Positions 28,116 through 43,000 of a stretch of DNA of 64,000 bases are shown in pieces (the stretch's first letter is position 1; each line of letters starts with the position of its first letter). This stretch comes from Apostichopus japonicus (taxonomy: Eukaryota > Echinodermata > Holothuroidea > Aspidochirotida > Stichopodidae). A program made the translations under genes and the position numbers. Location: positions 6,008,713 through 6,072,712 of the forward strand of contig NC_092574.1 of the NCBI RefSeq assembly GCF_037975245.1, read 5' to 3'. Below the pieces are notes generated by a model, which worked only from the letters and a program-made list of their open reading frames with translations, was not told where the DNA came from and searched no databases.

Positions 28116-30236
28116 TAAGTTTTGTTTGACTTTTCGCTTGCCGAATTGTAAAATACTTGAATGCCAAAAGATTTGACGTTGTTCTTTCATCAAACATAGT
28201 CACCAATGTCTGACTGAGTCACTCTGTTCTTGATTGCGCTACGCAAGACTAAAGTGATGAGAAAGTAGCGAAAATAAAATGAGATCAGTATTAACCGTAT
28301 GATCTAAAGTGATTTCTATCACAACTAACGTATGGTAACGTTATTTATTTCTTCTAGCAGAGCATCAAGATATTTTAAGCAATTTATTCAACTGTGTCCA
28401 GAACAGTAAAACTAGGCTCGTCTATCCTAACGTGAATGTATGTAAGAGAAAATGTAGCTTAGGCTTCGAGGCTACAAATTGGGTTTCAGTTATGTTCTTC
28501 ATACATCATTTTCCTTTTGTCTTGGATAAGAATCGATATCATATCTTAAAAAATCCATAAAGAGCTACTTTCATTCTCAGTTATTACTATTTAATTACTC
28601 TTGCAGCAATGTTAGGCCAAAGTTATGCCAGGCCTATGGCTGACAGCATGGCATAATCATAATCTATGGGCTAGGCTAGGTATGGGTTATAGATTTCCGT
28701 TTGCAAGGGGAGGAGAAGGGAGAGGAATGCTGCCAGGTATGAGAAATATTAAAGGACATGATGATCCATGTTAAAATATGTTAAAAAATGGGCACTGAAG
28801 GCACAGCAATCTGTTCATTTCTTATAATGTGTTCAAAGTACAATGTAGAATTAAATGCAAATAGGATTCCAGATTATGAATTGGTAAAATGAAGCTTTCT
28901 TTTAGGATTCATGAAGATCTTTTACTTAGCTTACTACCCAAGAAGGGTTGGGACGGATAAGACTGGTAACTGTGGTGTAGTTGTATTGATAAAATTTTGT
29001 TGGCTGAAACTGACAATTTTTGTTTAGGACTGTTAGATATACTTTCTGTTGTCAAAGTGCGCATTGTCAAGCCAACAAGCATTTTATGTGCAGTTCCTTT
29101 GGGGACTGTTAAATAGCTTTCTTGCAACTGTAGGTTTGATCTGTTATCTGTTGCATCTGTGAAGAAATTATAAAACCATATGTGAATTAAAAGCAAAAAT
29201 TTGTGTGCCGTACACAAGATGAAAAAAAGAATCAGTAATATTTCATAGCTGTTAGCAATCTAAGTTAGACAATCTTGTGCTGAAATAATAAAGTTATAAC
29301 CAACAACGCATGTGGTAATTCTAAGTGGAATTAACATAACAGGATGACTTATTTTTATGTTGTCCAGGTGATCAGAGACAACTGGTTTTGTGTCAGGACA
29401 GACAAACCCATCTTTGAGTAGTCCATTTCAAAAACTAATTTTTGGTGTTAGAAGTCTATAACAGAATGGCTAGTTTAAGAGACAACCAACAAGCTCTAAA
29501 AATCATCCCTAAAATTCACTTTGACACTTATCTTTAAAGCCGATATAAGTTTTTTCAATTTTCCCCTCGTGTTTGAGGTTCTTTCCAATGTATCCATTTG
29601 ACACTTCATTTCTTTCATTTAATTGTTCTTTTCTCAATTTTGTCAGCAGTTTGCTTTCCTTGATGGTTTTACAGATCGCTATGTGATGGTCAGTAGTTTC
29701 TGCTTTGAAAATCTTTCAAATTTTCTTCAGATATTTGTGACACAATTACAGTTAAACCTTAAAACTCCTTATAATTTGTTTCACCAGTAGATTTCCTTCA
29801 CCCATTTTATTTTACTGTGTACCAATTGTCCATACTTTATGTCATATGACTGGGTAGTTGAAAGTTTTTGGCTACACAAAACTGTGACTAGTTGCAACAG
29901 AGGAACCATTATTTATTCACACTTTCAGTAACTTTTGGTGAGAACGATCTAGTTGGCTGTCTTAGTCTGATCAATCCTTTTTATGCTTGATAAAATTGAT
30001 TAAAAAATTCCAAAAAATTGATGTAAAGGAAATAATTATATATTTTTTTATTTTCTTTGTTGATAAAATCCATAAAATGGCAACCAAGCAGAAATAGCTT
30101 CTTTGGTTTGGATTTGATGCCATTTTTTAGTTCCATAAACAAAGCAGACAAATGCATTGGAATTAATTTGGCATTTTCTGCCATCGAATCATTTTTCGTA
30201 CTAATCTTATCACCTTTTTATGTCTCTTTTGATCAG

Positions 30237-31062
30237 TGAGAGTCACTTTGAAATGACCGCAGTCGCAACTTGGCCTTCCAAGATGTGTTCATTTGGATTG
30301 AAGGGGACTGCAGATCCTCTGCTCTGCCAGGATCCCAGAACTGTGCTACCAACTTATGCAAGTCTCATGGATACTGAAGCAGTGAGTTACCCTCTTGTCT
30401 ATTCAGTGTTTGAAATCAAAGGGTATGGGGATGGAGGGGTATATTCATGTAGTTTATTTCTGTGTGACAATCAGTAAAAGATAGTAAGGGATGTGGGTTT
30501 GTATATCAAATAGACTTCTCAAAATATTGTGAATTGGAATAGCTCATAGATGGTTTACTGTTTAGTGCACCCCAATATTTACTATGCATGATACAGTAAT
30601 GGTATGATACACTATATGATAATAGCGCCATGTGTGTCACCTAACAGTAAGTGTTCTTCAAAAGGCTAGGCACCCTCCATTTGTAGGAAAGATAAGAGTT
30701 TAGAGTACTTGATCAAGACATCTTTATAGGAGCATTTGTGGAAGCAAAAGAAGAATACATATATAAATTATGAATAGTACACCTACCTGTGTGATAATGT
30801 TTAATTACTATGCCTTTTCTTTTTTTTTCTCTGAAGAGCAATGACTTCAGTGACAATGAAGTTATGCCCTCGAACCGCCTCTACAGTCTGTATCTCCTAC
30901 GAGGAGATGCTAATGCTTCCTCTAGTGCCGAGAGAGCTGACCAAGCCAAAGTGAAGCTAGAGCCGAACGTCAAGGTCAACGGAGAACACCACAATGGCCT
31001 CGATGGGAAAGATGCTCTTTTTGAAGGAATGCCTTTCTTTGAACTGAGAACAAAAGAAGTTG
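30237..31062 (+). CDS. Sfmbt: Sfmbt-like gene, N-terminal exons 1-2
   Basis: Exon 1 (30237-30381) begins after an acceptor (gatcag), carries 16 untranslated bases, then the ATG at 30253, and ends GAAGCA before GTGAGT. Exon 2 (30837-31062) encodes a polar, Asp/Ser-rich linker and ends in phase 1 before GTAGGT. No known domain. The two acceptor AGs two bases apart at exon 2 (30836 and 30838) are resolved by frame: only AG at 30835-30836 keeps the reading frame. Confidence 0.75.
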
Positions 31063-34000
31063 GTAGGTCTTTCTTTTGAATCCTTTCAATGAGATGAGAT
31101 GCAGATGGATGGCGTCGTGATGAATGTGAGGAATGGTCCGCCAAGATTATAAAATGTGATGAATTCATATAAATTTAATGACAACTGGTATCTCTTAAAG
31201 GGGGGGGGATTGGAGGGGGGAAGGGGTGGGGGAGAAGGAAGAAGAACTATCATTTGTTTGCATGATAAATGTGTCAGACAAGAATAGAATTTTGCATAAT
31301 TGTTATGAACATTAGTGACAGTTAACATTTAATAACATAATATGTATCAGTCACCTATAAACTTGTCATTTATCCTTCCTACAGGTCCCTGTGCTTATTG
31401 TAACATATGGAGTCCAGTACGATATATGTCCTACTGCGGAAAGTTCCCATTCTGCAGTGTATATTGCACTAAGAAGTTTGCTGTTTACAAAAGAGATTTG
31501 GGAGAGCTGTCTGAAATATCGTCTACACAACATGAGTTAAAAGGCAAAATGAAGGTAAGACACTACACCTAAAGGAACGAGGAATGAAACGGACAAAGTA
31601 TATCTAGATTGGGCGTTTATTAACATGCTGTAGGCTAGGCCTATTACCAATGCAGCCAAGTTGGTGTGTAAGTTTGTATTATATATATGTGTGAGTGTAT
31701 GTATGTGTGATACCCTACCTTGTAAACAGGATATCTCAAGAAGGGGAATATTGACAAATGTCATACTTGGCATGTGGCTTGCCAATGATGATTGTATGGT
31801 CCATATATCTTTGGTCCATATTGTATGGTCCAAGTTGGTCCATATTGTCAATAGGTCAAATTGTGAAAAAAAAATTGCATTAGATTGACATTTATGATGT
31901 GCAACAACTATACAGTTTGTGTTGAAGGTCAAAGGTCATTTGTTGTCAACAATGGCTAAAGCAAGGATAGCTATTTTCAGAGTTTGAACCTCCACTTATA
32001 GTATTTACTGCATGATATTAAAACAGTGTGTCAAATATTTGCAGATCCTTCTTCAACGACAGATAGACCTTTCACACTTCCATTAGAAACTGGTTAGCCT
32101 TTTTGGAACCTTGGTTTGTCATGGTTTTGATGATAATTGTTTTTTTTTTATTTGTCTCAAGGTACCAACTCTCTTTGAGGACAACAAACCCAAGCCATTG
32201 TTCCCCTCAAACCATCAAACGACTCCACCGAAGGTGACGCCCCGCAAAGTTACTCACTACCCACCAGATGGAAGTCCGCCGTTTGATTGGTCAGCATACT
32301 TGGAGAGTGAGAAGGCTGATGCTGCCCCTATACGATGTTTCAAACACGTGAGGAACCTAGTGGGCTTTCTGTAGCTGTTATGATGTAACACTCATTCAAA
32401 TGTTGGATATATATGTCAAAATACTCTCAAGTTCTCGTTGTCTCCCCATGTCTGCTACCAATCCTGGTACCATCAAGAAAAACAAAAATGGGTTTTATCC
32501 TCTATCACATGATGTGCTAGTGTGATTTACAACTGGATAGCTCATTTGTTTCAATTCCATTCTTTGAGAAAGAATTTAAGACTTCAGTATTTCGCATTCG
32601 CTTGGATCCTTCATGGTCACTACTCTTGTCATGACTACACCTAAATAATGATAAAATAACTTCCTTTTGACAAGTGGCAATCTCCATTTCTCTTAATCGC
32701 AGGCTCCGCTTAGTACAGAGTGGAAGAGCAGTCTATTAGGTGCCATGCTAGAGGTACAGACGAAAGATGAAACGGAGTCACCAAACACATTCTGGGTGGC
32801 CAGAATCATCCAAGTAGCTGGTAAGGAAGGGATAATCCCTTAGGGATTAACCAAGTATCTATGTCAGTAATCATTCCTCTTCTTGTACTACTGTTTTGGC
32901 CAATGGTGCACACATGGGTTCACTGTTTTGGGTATCATAACAGGTCAAATTAAATGTCAAAATAACTTTCTATCCATTAGAATAAATATTTGCAGCAGAA
33001 AGCAAGTTAACATTTTACCAGTTTGGGATTATTTAGTTACAATGCAATATGAGTTTTGGTGTAAATAAATAGTTGTCCACTGGATGGCCTCCAAAGCTGA
33101 GTTTGGTTGTCTGAACAGAAATTTGGTCCTCTCGGACGACCAATAAAAGTTTGCCCGAAAGTTAGCCCTGGAAGTGTTTAGTAAGTAACAAGCGGGTGGA
33201 AGTTTATGTGACATCCCCCCAAAAATATTCTGGGTACATTTAAGGATTTTGCAAAAGTATGTTACTTGTAAAGTGGCAGAAAAATAAGAAACTGCTTGCA
33301 GATTATGCACTACTGATGTTAGCAATGTTGGTATATATGTATGGGTGTCATCTATTTAACACTTTCACCTTTACCTGCAGGAGCCGTGCCTTGCACAGCT
33401 CGAACAGGTCTGTCACTCTGAACATGCAACACTTTCACCACTGCTAGCTTTGCTTTTCTGCTGCATTCTTGCTAACCAAAAGATGTAAAGCAAGGAGCAG
33501 GAGAAAAGATGTGTGCCTGGAAGCAGATGTCACACTGAGTGATTATATTTTATAGTATAATGTCATATGTGCTGAGTGTATAGATGATTGTGAGGCACAT
33601 GTCCTCTTGTTATTACAGCCACTCTGTTAAATGCATGCTTCTATCAATGCTTTCTTTAAAGGATACCGGGTACGTCTGAGATTTGAAGGATACGGCATCG
33701 ACAGTACCAGAGACTTTTGGATACATCTCTGCACGACAGAATCTTTTCCCATCAACGGTGCTGTAAGAATGGGAAAGAGGCTGAGGCCACCAAAAGGTAC
33801 CATTCTGCTCCATACCATGCAACTGACTGTCTGGGGAAGGGGGGGATATGTCTCTCCGGGGAAGGGGGGTTTATGTCTGAAGGCTTTTATGCAAATGTAC
33901 TCTGGAGATGTCTCATGTCAGTCTTCTGTTATTTCATGTTTATTAAGATTTTAAGTCTTCTTGAACCAGTAGGTGTATTTTTTATTTAAATATTTTTTTA

Positions 34001-37000
34001 CATGGAGTGACTTCATTACACGTAACAGCTGTTCGTGGTTTTGCAACATCTCCTTTTACGGCAAGCACATGGCAAAGAATGCCTTCTTCATTTGTGGGCT
34101 TCATGCCACAACTTTGGTTTACCAATCTCCATGGAGTCTGCTAAGTTTAGACATTGAAATCAACACTTGCCTACCATATTTCATAATAGCTGCTTCGAAT
34201 ATAAGAATCCAATGGAAAATATCTCTGTCATAAAATGGTAAGGCTCACCATGGCTGTTCAGACCTCTTTGGACAAGGTGTCAAACAGCAAAGTGTTTGGT
34301 ATGGAATTATTTTGCAGTTCATTGAGGAAAGACATTAGGAAGACGGGCTTTGGTTTTACAGATAATGAACTGTAAGTTACTGTATTGGCTATGTCCACTG
34401 CCGTTCAACTTGATGTCTGCCTGCATGAATCATTGCCTCAACGTTTTTGTGTTGCTTCATTTTCAGATGTTATGGATAGACTGGGTGATTCTTGGCTAGA
34501 ACATATCAGTAAAGTGGCTCACGCTGGAAGTCTCACCATATCAGTTCCTATTGATAAGGTACGGATGAAGACTGAAACCTGTTTTAATGATTTCATCTTA
34601 AGGATGATATCTACCTATTACAGTCGGATCAATCGATTGATCGGAAATACACATCTCCATTTGACGTGGCAACTTACAGTATCAGCAAGTAGCTCATTTG
34701 CAAGATTTTGAATAAATCATAACACTTGGGTGAAATCACTGCAGTGCCCGTCAAGTTTTACCTACCCCAGCTTCCTTCTCCCTACCCCCACACCCACCCA
34801 TGTCTCCCTACCTTATCCCCTTCTCCCTACTCCACCCTCTTTTCCCTTCCCCAGTAAAATATCAACACACTGTAATGGAGTCTTGTTCTCGTACCATATT
34901 TCCTTTAATAGTAAATCATTCAATTCTATTACAAATAGTTTTAATTCCTGATCTTGCGATGAAACCAGACGATGGTAGTTAATGAAAATATTAATATCAT
35001 CATATTAATATATATGTAACATTTTGTCATCAACAACCACAGTTTTGTACATTGTCAAAGTTTTCGGATATTTTTTAACAGAAACTATATAGCATCAGCT
35101 AATACAAGAATACAACAAATTATTATAGGAAGCTACAAGAGGCAACCCCAACCCCCCTTTCCCTTTCCCTCACCCTCACCTTTACTCTTCCTCCAACATT
35201 TACTACATTTTGTTATGTTTGGAAATGCTACTTGCAAAACAAAGAACAGTAACAAACTTGTTAATAATTCAAGCTGAGAGTTGTTTTTTCTTTCCTGGTT
35301 TCATCTTTAAAGGTCAAGCAAGGCTTGAGCTGCCCCTTCAAAGTCGGAATGAAACTAGAAGCAGTCTACAAGAGGCAGCTGTCCCACACGTGTGTGGCCA
35401 AGGTCATCAACGTAGTGGCCGACCGTATCCATGTGCAATATGAGAACTGCAAGGAGCCAAACAAAGATTTTTGGTTTCATTTTGCCTCTTCCTGGATCCA
35501 CCCTGTGGGCTGGTCTCAACGGGTCGGACATCGCATTATAGCCTCCGCTGGTAAGTTGTGAGGTCTCGACGCAGCAGCCCTCTGAACTATTGCAACATTT
35601 TATCTTTATCAACATACCAATTTGGGAGGGCAACTAAAATCACTTTTGTTCCTTTGATGTCAGACACAAATGTTTTCAAGTTTGGAAGTAGTCGTAATGA
35701 ATGTTATTATACTATCATCAGAGTGCCATCTACATTCAGGATAGGATTAACAGCTCTTTTTATTGCAGATTTCCCTAGGCCTGGCCTGCTTCTACATATG
35801 GAGTATGGTCACTTAAAATGTTAGTCATGAAATTGAATCTGCAGCCTTAAGCATGAATTAGGAGATACAGTCTTATAGAGCTTTTTTTCTATTTTTTTTT
35901 TATTCTACCAAAAATTTGTTTTTGTTTCAAATTCATGTCTGTAAAAAATCTCATAAAGTTACAAATAAGCAATCAAAAATCAAACCATTGGAAGTTTTGA
36001 GTCAGTGATGGTGAGATTAATTAATGTTCTTACTTTCCTTTAGCGGATATTACTCAGTGTTTATGTTTTTTGTATTGTTTTAGATTACCCTTTTCGTAGC
36101 TCTTGTAATCATAATATGTTACCACGGTTAGTAGTGGATGTTTTTATCATTTTCCTAGTAGAATACCATAAACATTATTTTTTACCTTTCAACTTATTGC
36201 GTGTTTGTTCTTTTTTGGTCGGCATAATAAAGGTACAATTTGTATTATAACCTTAAAAAAAAAGAAGTCAAAAACCATTCCTCGATCCGAGAATAATTGG
36301 TAAACTTTGATTCACACTGGTTGATTCCAGTTTCTGTATCTAGTAGTCTGGTTTTTCTTTTCAGCATTCAAATCAGAAGCCTTGGACAAAGGGAGGCACA
36401 AAAAGACTGGATTTGGTGATGCACCCTGGGAAATATTTAGAATGGTGAGTCTCTCGTGCTGTAGGTCAAGGAATCCAAGCAGCTGCACCCCCCCCCAACC
36501 CCCTGCTGTAACTTCTAATATTATTTTGTTGTTACATTAATGTTGTTCTTTTAAGCTAATGAGAAAGCTGAATCAGCTTCTTAGAGCAGATTTCTATAGC
36601 TTAGCCTACTTTGCATATAAGAATTGGGTCTGAAGCTGCTATTTGAAAGCTGATTGCTCAGGATGATTAAACCAGCTAATTTATTTATTTATTTTTTTTA
36701 AATTTTTTTTTTAGTGTTGAGACAAAAACACTACATTGAGTCTGCCCAGATATCATTACCCTTAGTAATTTACAGTGAATCTGGTGATAAATGAAGTACG
36801 ATCATAAAATGTGCATCCCTGGCTGCTTTTAAAGTGAGACTCTTCCCCATAACTGAAGTGGGAATATGCCACCAAGAATAAAAGAAGATTTTATGTAGCA
36901 GTTTTGAAGGCTTTCTCTTACAGAATATTATAACAAAACCTGCTATACATCTTTAAATTTGTGTAGCAATCTTTTTAGCATTTTGCAATGTAACAGTGGA

Positions 37001-40000
37001 TAAATATATTCTCTGCATACAGTAACTGCATTCAGCTAGAGTACCCAGAAAACTGCTAAGTCGAGTCTTATCACACACGACAACTTTCAAGATATTTTCC
37101 CCTCGTCCTCCCTATCAGTGAAAGAATATCCAGACATCAACTTATAATATTATTACCAGTGGTACTTTACCTCTTCTCCCACCTCGCCCCCCCTCCTCTC
37201 TCTCTCTCCAGCCCCCAGCGGTTGAGAACCACGGTTTCTCTGTGGGGATGAAGATGGAGGTAGTTGATCCATTGAAGCTGGGTAACATCTGCGCTGCCAC
37301 GGTCATGGAGGTGTTGGAGGAGGGCTATCTCATGATCGCCATCGACGGGTGCATGGAAGACAAAAGCAGCTGGTTCTGTTACCATGTCACCTCCCCTCTG
37401 CTTCTCCCAGTCGGTTTCTGCGAACACCACAAGATACCAATTGTCCCTCCTAGGGGTGAGTAGATGCCCTTCCTCTATGCCAGTCTCCATCTTAAATACT
37501 TCCATGAGTATCATTGAGAATTTATTGAAATACTGCACAATGGATTTGGACTGGAATTCATTTTTTTGCCTCCAAATTGCTACTACAACACAGTTGCCTA
37601 TGATTCAATCACAAGTTTTGACTCAATTTTCCCCTCTCTCTCCAATTTGGTTGACTTCAGTGACTAGGCACATTTGGAAGGTTAGGAATAAACCTCTGTG
37701 AAACTTTGATAACATCGTAAGGACACTTGTGTACACAATAATACAAACACAAATATGTATTATAATAACTTGGAGGGTGCGGGAGTTAAGAAATGCAATA
37801 CTTTCCTATGTCAGCATTAATCTCTAGTTCTCTGTTGTAGTTAGTACTGAATGACAGGCTATTTGAGACCTTATATGTCACGTAATTTTTTGCAACTTGA
37901 ATCATGTTAGAACCAGCTTACAATTTCAAGAGGTAACTTTCACAAGCCAAAAACGTAATGGCCCTGCTTTGATAACATGTAAATGGTCCACAAATCATTT
38001 GGTTTCAGGTGTTTCTGTAATGAGACTACGATTTCTGTGGACTCAACTTTTGTGAAAACCTTTTACTGATAGTTTTCCAGCTCCTTTCAAATACAGTAGA
38101 TTTGATTGTCAGCCAAAAATTATACATCTTACATCTGCCTACAAGTACCTAGCAATGAAACTGTTAGCAGGGATACCCCCTCCTCCCCACGGACCCTACT
38201 CAGGGCCGGCTGTTAGCAGGGTTCCCCTGCCCCCATCACAGACACACTTGCACTAGTAAATGGTTTCACGGTTTCTAGTCAACTTTGTATCTGTAATTTT
38301 ACTGAATAATGTTGTGGTCTTTTTGCTTCCTTTCACTTTTGTAGGATATGAAAACAGATTCGACTGGGTTGATTATCTCAAGGAAACACAGTCTATTGCT
38401 GCACCTGTTGAGCTCTTCAAGCAGGTAAACTCTCATCTCCCTTTTCGTTTCTTATTTTGAGATGAGAAACAGACGTAATGGTCTCGTACTTTACCTTTCT
38501 TAAAAATAAAAAATTGAAAAAAGTCTTTGAAGTTTGAGCAACTTAAGGGGTCTCTTTTAGCTTTCTTACTATCAAATATTAAAAAAGTCTGGAATTTTGA
38601 ATTTTGATTGATTTTGATGGGTTTTTTAAAGCTGGGTTTTGCATTTTGTAGGGACTTCTTAAATCCTTACCAAGCCAGGTAACTTTCATGTATGGGATAA
38701 CCCCTAAATCTATCTTAGAGATGTATTGGCTTACATCCATTAGAAAGCTCTGGATTGTTGAGTTATTAATGGTCTAATGCAATCCAGTAATGCTTCTGTG
38801 CTAACAGTTATTGTAACAAACTTTATTTGTTACAGGAACGTATGATCCATGATGTGCTATAATACACAGCAACAATGCAACTTAACGTAAAATTTGTTCG
38901 GGATTCTTCCAACTAAAAAAAGCATTATTAGGTCTAGCTAAAAGACAAAATGGAAGAAAAAGTTGATCATTGCAAATGCTTTTAGCATAATGATCTTTTT
39001 TCAACTGCAAAATATATTTATATGACAGCTTCTAATATTTCTGTCGGTTTTTCTTCAATTTCAGGATATTAAAGACAGAGGTTTCCGACCAGGACAGAAA
39101 ATAGAGGCCGTGGATCTGATTGAGCCAGGGCTCATCTGTGTGGCTTCAATCGTAAAGACTGCTGGGTCTTTAATCTCGGTCCACTTTGACGGTTGGGAGA
39201 GTTCCTTCGATCAGTGGACGGATTGCAGCTCCTCGAACGTCTACCCGGTTGGTTGGTGTGAAATGGTTGGTTATCCTTTACAGGCACCCAAAGTGCTCGG
39301 TAAGTTAATGGCAGATCCAGTAGGTAGCAGACCTTTCACCATTTATTAATATGAGCGGGAGGGAGGGGGAAGGGGATATTCATTCCAGGACCAGAGGGTA
39401 GCAGACCTTTTACCATTTATTAATATGAGCGGGAGGGAGGGGGGTTGTTCATTCCATACCATGTTATACCATGGTTACAGTTTGTAAAAGTTGTTGCATT
39501 ATTTTTGGCGGCATTTTTTTTTTAATTACTGTATATTTCACTCATTACTTTGTGTTTCATAAATTACACTATAGGTGAAACAGAAAAGGACAACTTATGT
39601 TGCGGAAAGTTACGAAGGATTTGACATTGGTCAAAGTCATCTTGAGGATTACGCTGTAATATTTCCTAGTCCCCCCTCTCCCCTTTTCCACACCCCAATG
39701 GAAACAAAGCCCTCCATGTGCGGTTTAATTCAAACTAATGACATGCTTTATATAAATACCTGTGTTCTTGGTTTGAAGGATTGCAAAATACTTCAGATAC
39801 ATCTGTGCGATAAAGAGGAGTTAATTGATAACATCATATGTTAATTGCCAATAATTGGATTATTCATCTTATTTAATTTCACTTTCAAAATTTCACAGAA
39901 TTTCAAAGATTGTCTGTAGAAATACTTTTGTAGAAAAGTGCTCTATACACACGTTTTCCATGGATATAGCCGATGCATATTGCTTGATTTTACTTTCAGA

Positions 40001-43000
40001 AATCCATCTTACTTCGAATGGTGGGATGGTCAAGTCTTTCAAGAAGAGATCTCGGCATTCCTCATCCGAAAAGAAAAGTAAGTTCTCCTAAACTGATATG
40101 ATATTGGTCTAATGTCATATACAATCATGAAAATTGACCGTACTTTCTTAAGATATTTGCAATATGATAGCTGAACTCATAGATATCATGTTTTTTTCTT
40201 CGGTTTTGAAAATTTGTTAGACTGAGAGGAAAGTAACAGGGAAGTCAGTCAATGAATAGAGTTATTTTCAAATCCATTAAAACAATGACCTCTGTTGATT
40301 GGTGTGTCTGATTATTTTAATCAGAGGTTGTGAAACCCTTTCATCCTCTGATTATCTTTTATCCTCGTAGCCCAAGATTTTTGTTAATCAAGTTTCTTGT
40401 ATGATTATTATTATCATTTCATAGGGAAACTTGAAACCGGCGGGAAGGTGTCTGCCAGCGGTCTGCAACGAAAGTCTTTGGGAAGTAAGAAGATCAAAGA
40501 CAAGTTATCTGTGAAGAAGAAGATCACGCCAGACATTTACTGGAAGCAGACAGGGCAGGATAGGGTCCCATCTTTGGATGAGTTGGAGAGAATTCCAACC
40601 GGAGGGGGAAAAGACCTTTCAAAAGTGGAATTATTGGTGGGGAGATACTCATTTGATAAAGGCACTGCTGCCACCTGTAAATCAGGGTCTATATCATCCT
40701 CAGGGATCCGGTCCTCCTCCTCGTCGGTCGCGAAGGAGAGGAAGAAACGGCTCAAGAAGAGCAAGAAGGAGAAGAGGGAGAGGAAGAGAGAGAAGAAGAA
40801 GAAAGAGAAAAAGAAATCTAAAGATAAATCTCACAGGAAAAAGAACAAACACAAGCAGAATAGTTTGGGTAAGATTGATTCCGTCAAACACCTCATCAAA
40901 CCGGTACCGCCTCGAGTCTCCGAGGAGAGTAAAAACTCACAGAGCGCAGAGGAGAACTTTTCGGTGGATGTGGTCTCCACGGATAAACCCCTGCACGAAG
41001 ACATCAAGGCGGCGCCAAAGTTAGAACCGGCAAAATTGCATCTCTCGAAGGAAGCCCGAAATTCGAACGTATATTTTGTGTCGGAATCGACCAGACCTAA
41101 ATTTGAAAGCATGTTTGGGGATCGCCAGGGATTCGTCTTTGAAAAGAAGAAGAAAGTGTGCGCTGCCAAAGAGAAGGAGAAAGGTAAAATCTTGATAGAC
41201 GTAGACGAACACGATCCCTACTCTTTAGAGGCGGAATTTCCTTCTGTGAAAAGCAAGGAACCCGTCACCGCTGTGAAGGAGAAAATGAAATATAGCACCA
41301 TCCGCGAGACACTGGATGAGGTTCTGAAGCAGACCGGTAAACTCGCAGACAGTATTAAAATGACTCATTCACCGGACAATGCCAAAGGCAAAGGGACTAC
41401 TAAACTTGTCATGAACAGTACTTCACCTTTAAGCACGTCATGCATACCTCCAAACTCTGTGCCCTCGGTCCTGGACTCTCCCATTTCACTCTCCTCCACA
41501 CAGAGCACATCCAGTACTGGAAACATTCCCACCTCGTCGTCATCCCAGCTCTCACCGGTGCATCAGAGGTTGAGCTCTTTGCCAACTCCATCCTCCTGCG
41601 GGGAGGAAGAAGTCCAACAGCATCAGGTCACGGTCAAGGAGGAGCAGTCCTTCGACGACGGCGACGTCAACGATCTCATGGATATCATTGAAAACGACCT
41701 GGCGTCGTCGTTGGTGAGGAACCTCTCGCCGTCAGAACCATCCCCGCTGACCAAAGAGGTGCTGAGCAAGAACGTCCAAGAGAGGGTCCAATCGGAAATG
41801 GACGCCGATCAAAAGGTGGAGGAAATTTTACGTGCAATCAGGGAGAGCAGTGGACATAGTACTTTAAGTCAAGCCGAAGTGAAACCGACACCGGTGAAAG
41901 CGAAAGCCAAGAGCGCAGAGACGACGACAACAACACCTCCGGTAAAGAAGAAGGCGAGAAGTCGGAGTAAATCGTTGGACAAGCCTCCTTCTGCCAAGAA
42001 GGTTGCTAAGGCCCACAAGAGTCATCTTGCCAGTCTGTTGCAGAGACCTGTACGTTTGAGTCTAGGGACCGGGGAGGCACCGTTCTACGCGGATGGTAAA
42101 TTTTCTCCAGGTAACCCCGCGGGTGGTGGCGGAGGGGCAACGCCGGGTTTACCTCCCGCAGGTCCTCTGCAGCCATCCAATCGTAGTTCTCCGGGTAATA
42201 ATCACGACGGGACCAAGACAGGTTCCTTGCTGGTTGAAATGCTCAACTGTAATACTGCTCGGCCATCGGAGGCCAACAAAGCTGCCTCCTCCGCTGCGGC
42301 TGCTCCTGTGGCTACTCCTAAATCTCGGAAAGTGACTTCCTCCCCCTTTGAAGGAGCACAACATCTGAAGAGACCCACGAATTTAAAGTTTCCTACACGT
42401 CAGCAGCAGCAGCATCAGCAGCAACTCACTCCCCCCGCTTCATTTCCAAACATATCGACGAGCAATCAAGCCGCGATGCTCATGGAACTGGTCAGACCAT
42501 CCATCGCCAAAGCCGCTGTCATGTCCAACCCGCAATCTCCCGTCGTGTCTACACAGCAGTACAACTTGAGCCTGGGCATTTTACAGAATCACATGCATCT
42601 AGAGCAGCATGCACCCCTGCAATTCCTCCAACGGCCTCAAGTGCCGCAAGCTCCTCCGAACCATCCCAACCACAGGATGGCCCACTGGATGAACCAAGGG
42701 CAAATCAGCCCTGTGAGTCCAGTGGCGCATCAGTTAAGCCCCCAGGTCCCTGCCAAAGTCCCCTTTCGATTCCCGGGCAGATTCCCGCCACAGAGACTGC
42801 CACCGATGCAGTCTCTCCTGAGAGGGCTGCAGAACCCAATGCTGCCTAAAAGTCCGCCATCACCAGCACTGCCCGTCGGACAGCTCAGTCCAAAGATCAC
42901 ACAGTATCAGTTCCCTTCCGGAGTCGGAGGGTTCTCGTTCCAGCAAGCCTCCTCCGAGATGCCGTCGCCTCAGAGCAGACCAGTCACACCTCAGGCCAAG

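Larger units (their letters stand above)
27269..30236. other. Upstream region of the Sfmbt-like gene
   Basis: No coding exon could be supported before 30237. A 5' non-coding exon is expected here, because the first coding exon is preceded by a splice acceptor. A cluster of GCCTA/TAGGC strings lies at 28613-28690. The open frame on the minus strand at 28909-29217 has no recognised family. Confidence 0.45.

Noticed and set aside
33259-33447. Open frame between Sfmbt exons 5 and 6
   Set aside because: Exons 5 and 6 already join in phase within a conserved MBT strand (VAG-YRVRLRF), so no exon is missing here.
39575-39844. Open frame between Sfmbt exons 12 and 13
   Set aside because: No domain, not phase-compatible with flanking splice sites, and exons 12 and 13 join directly (G + AA gives Glu).
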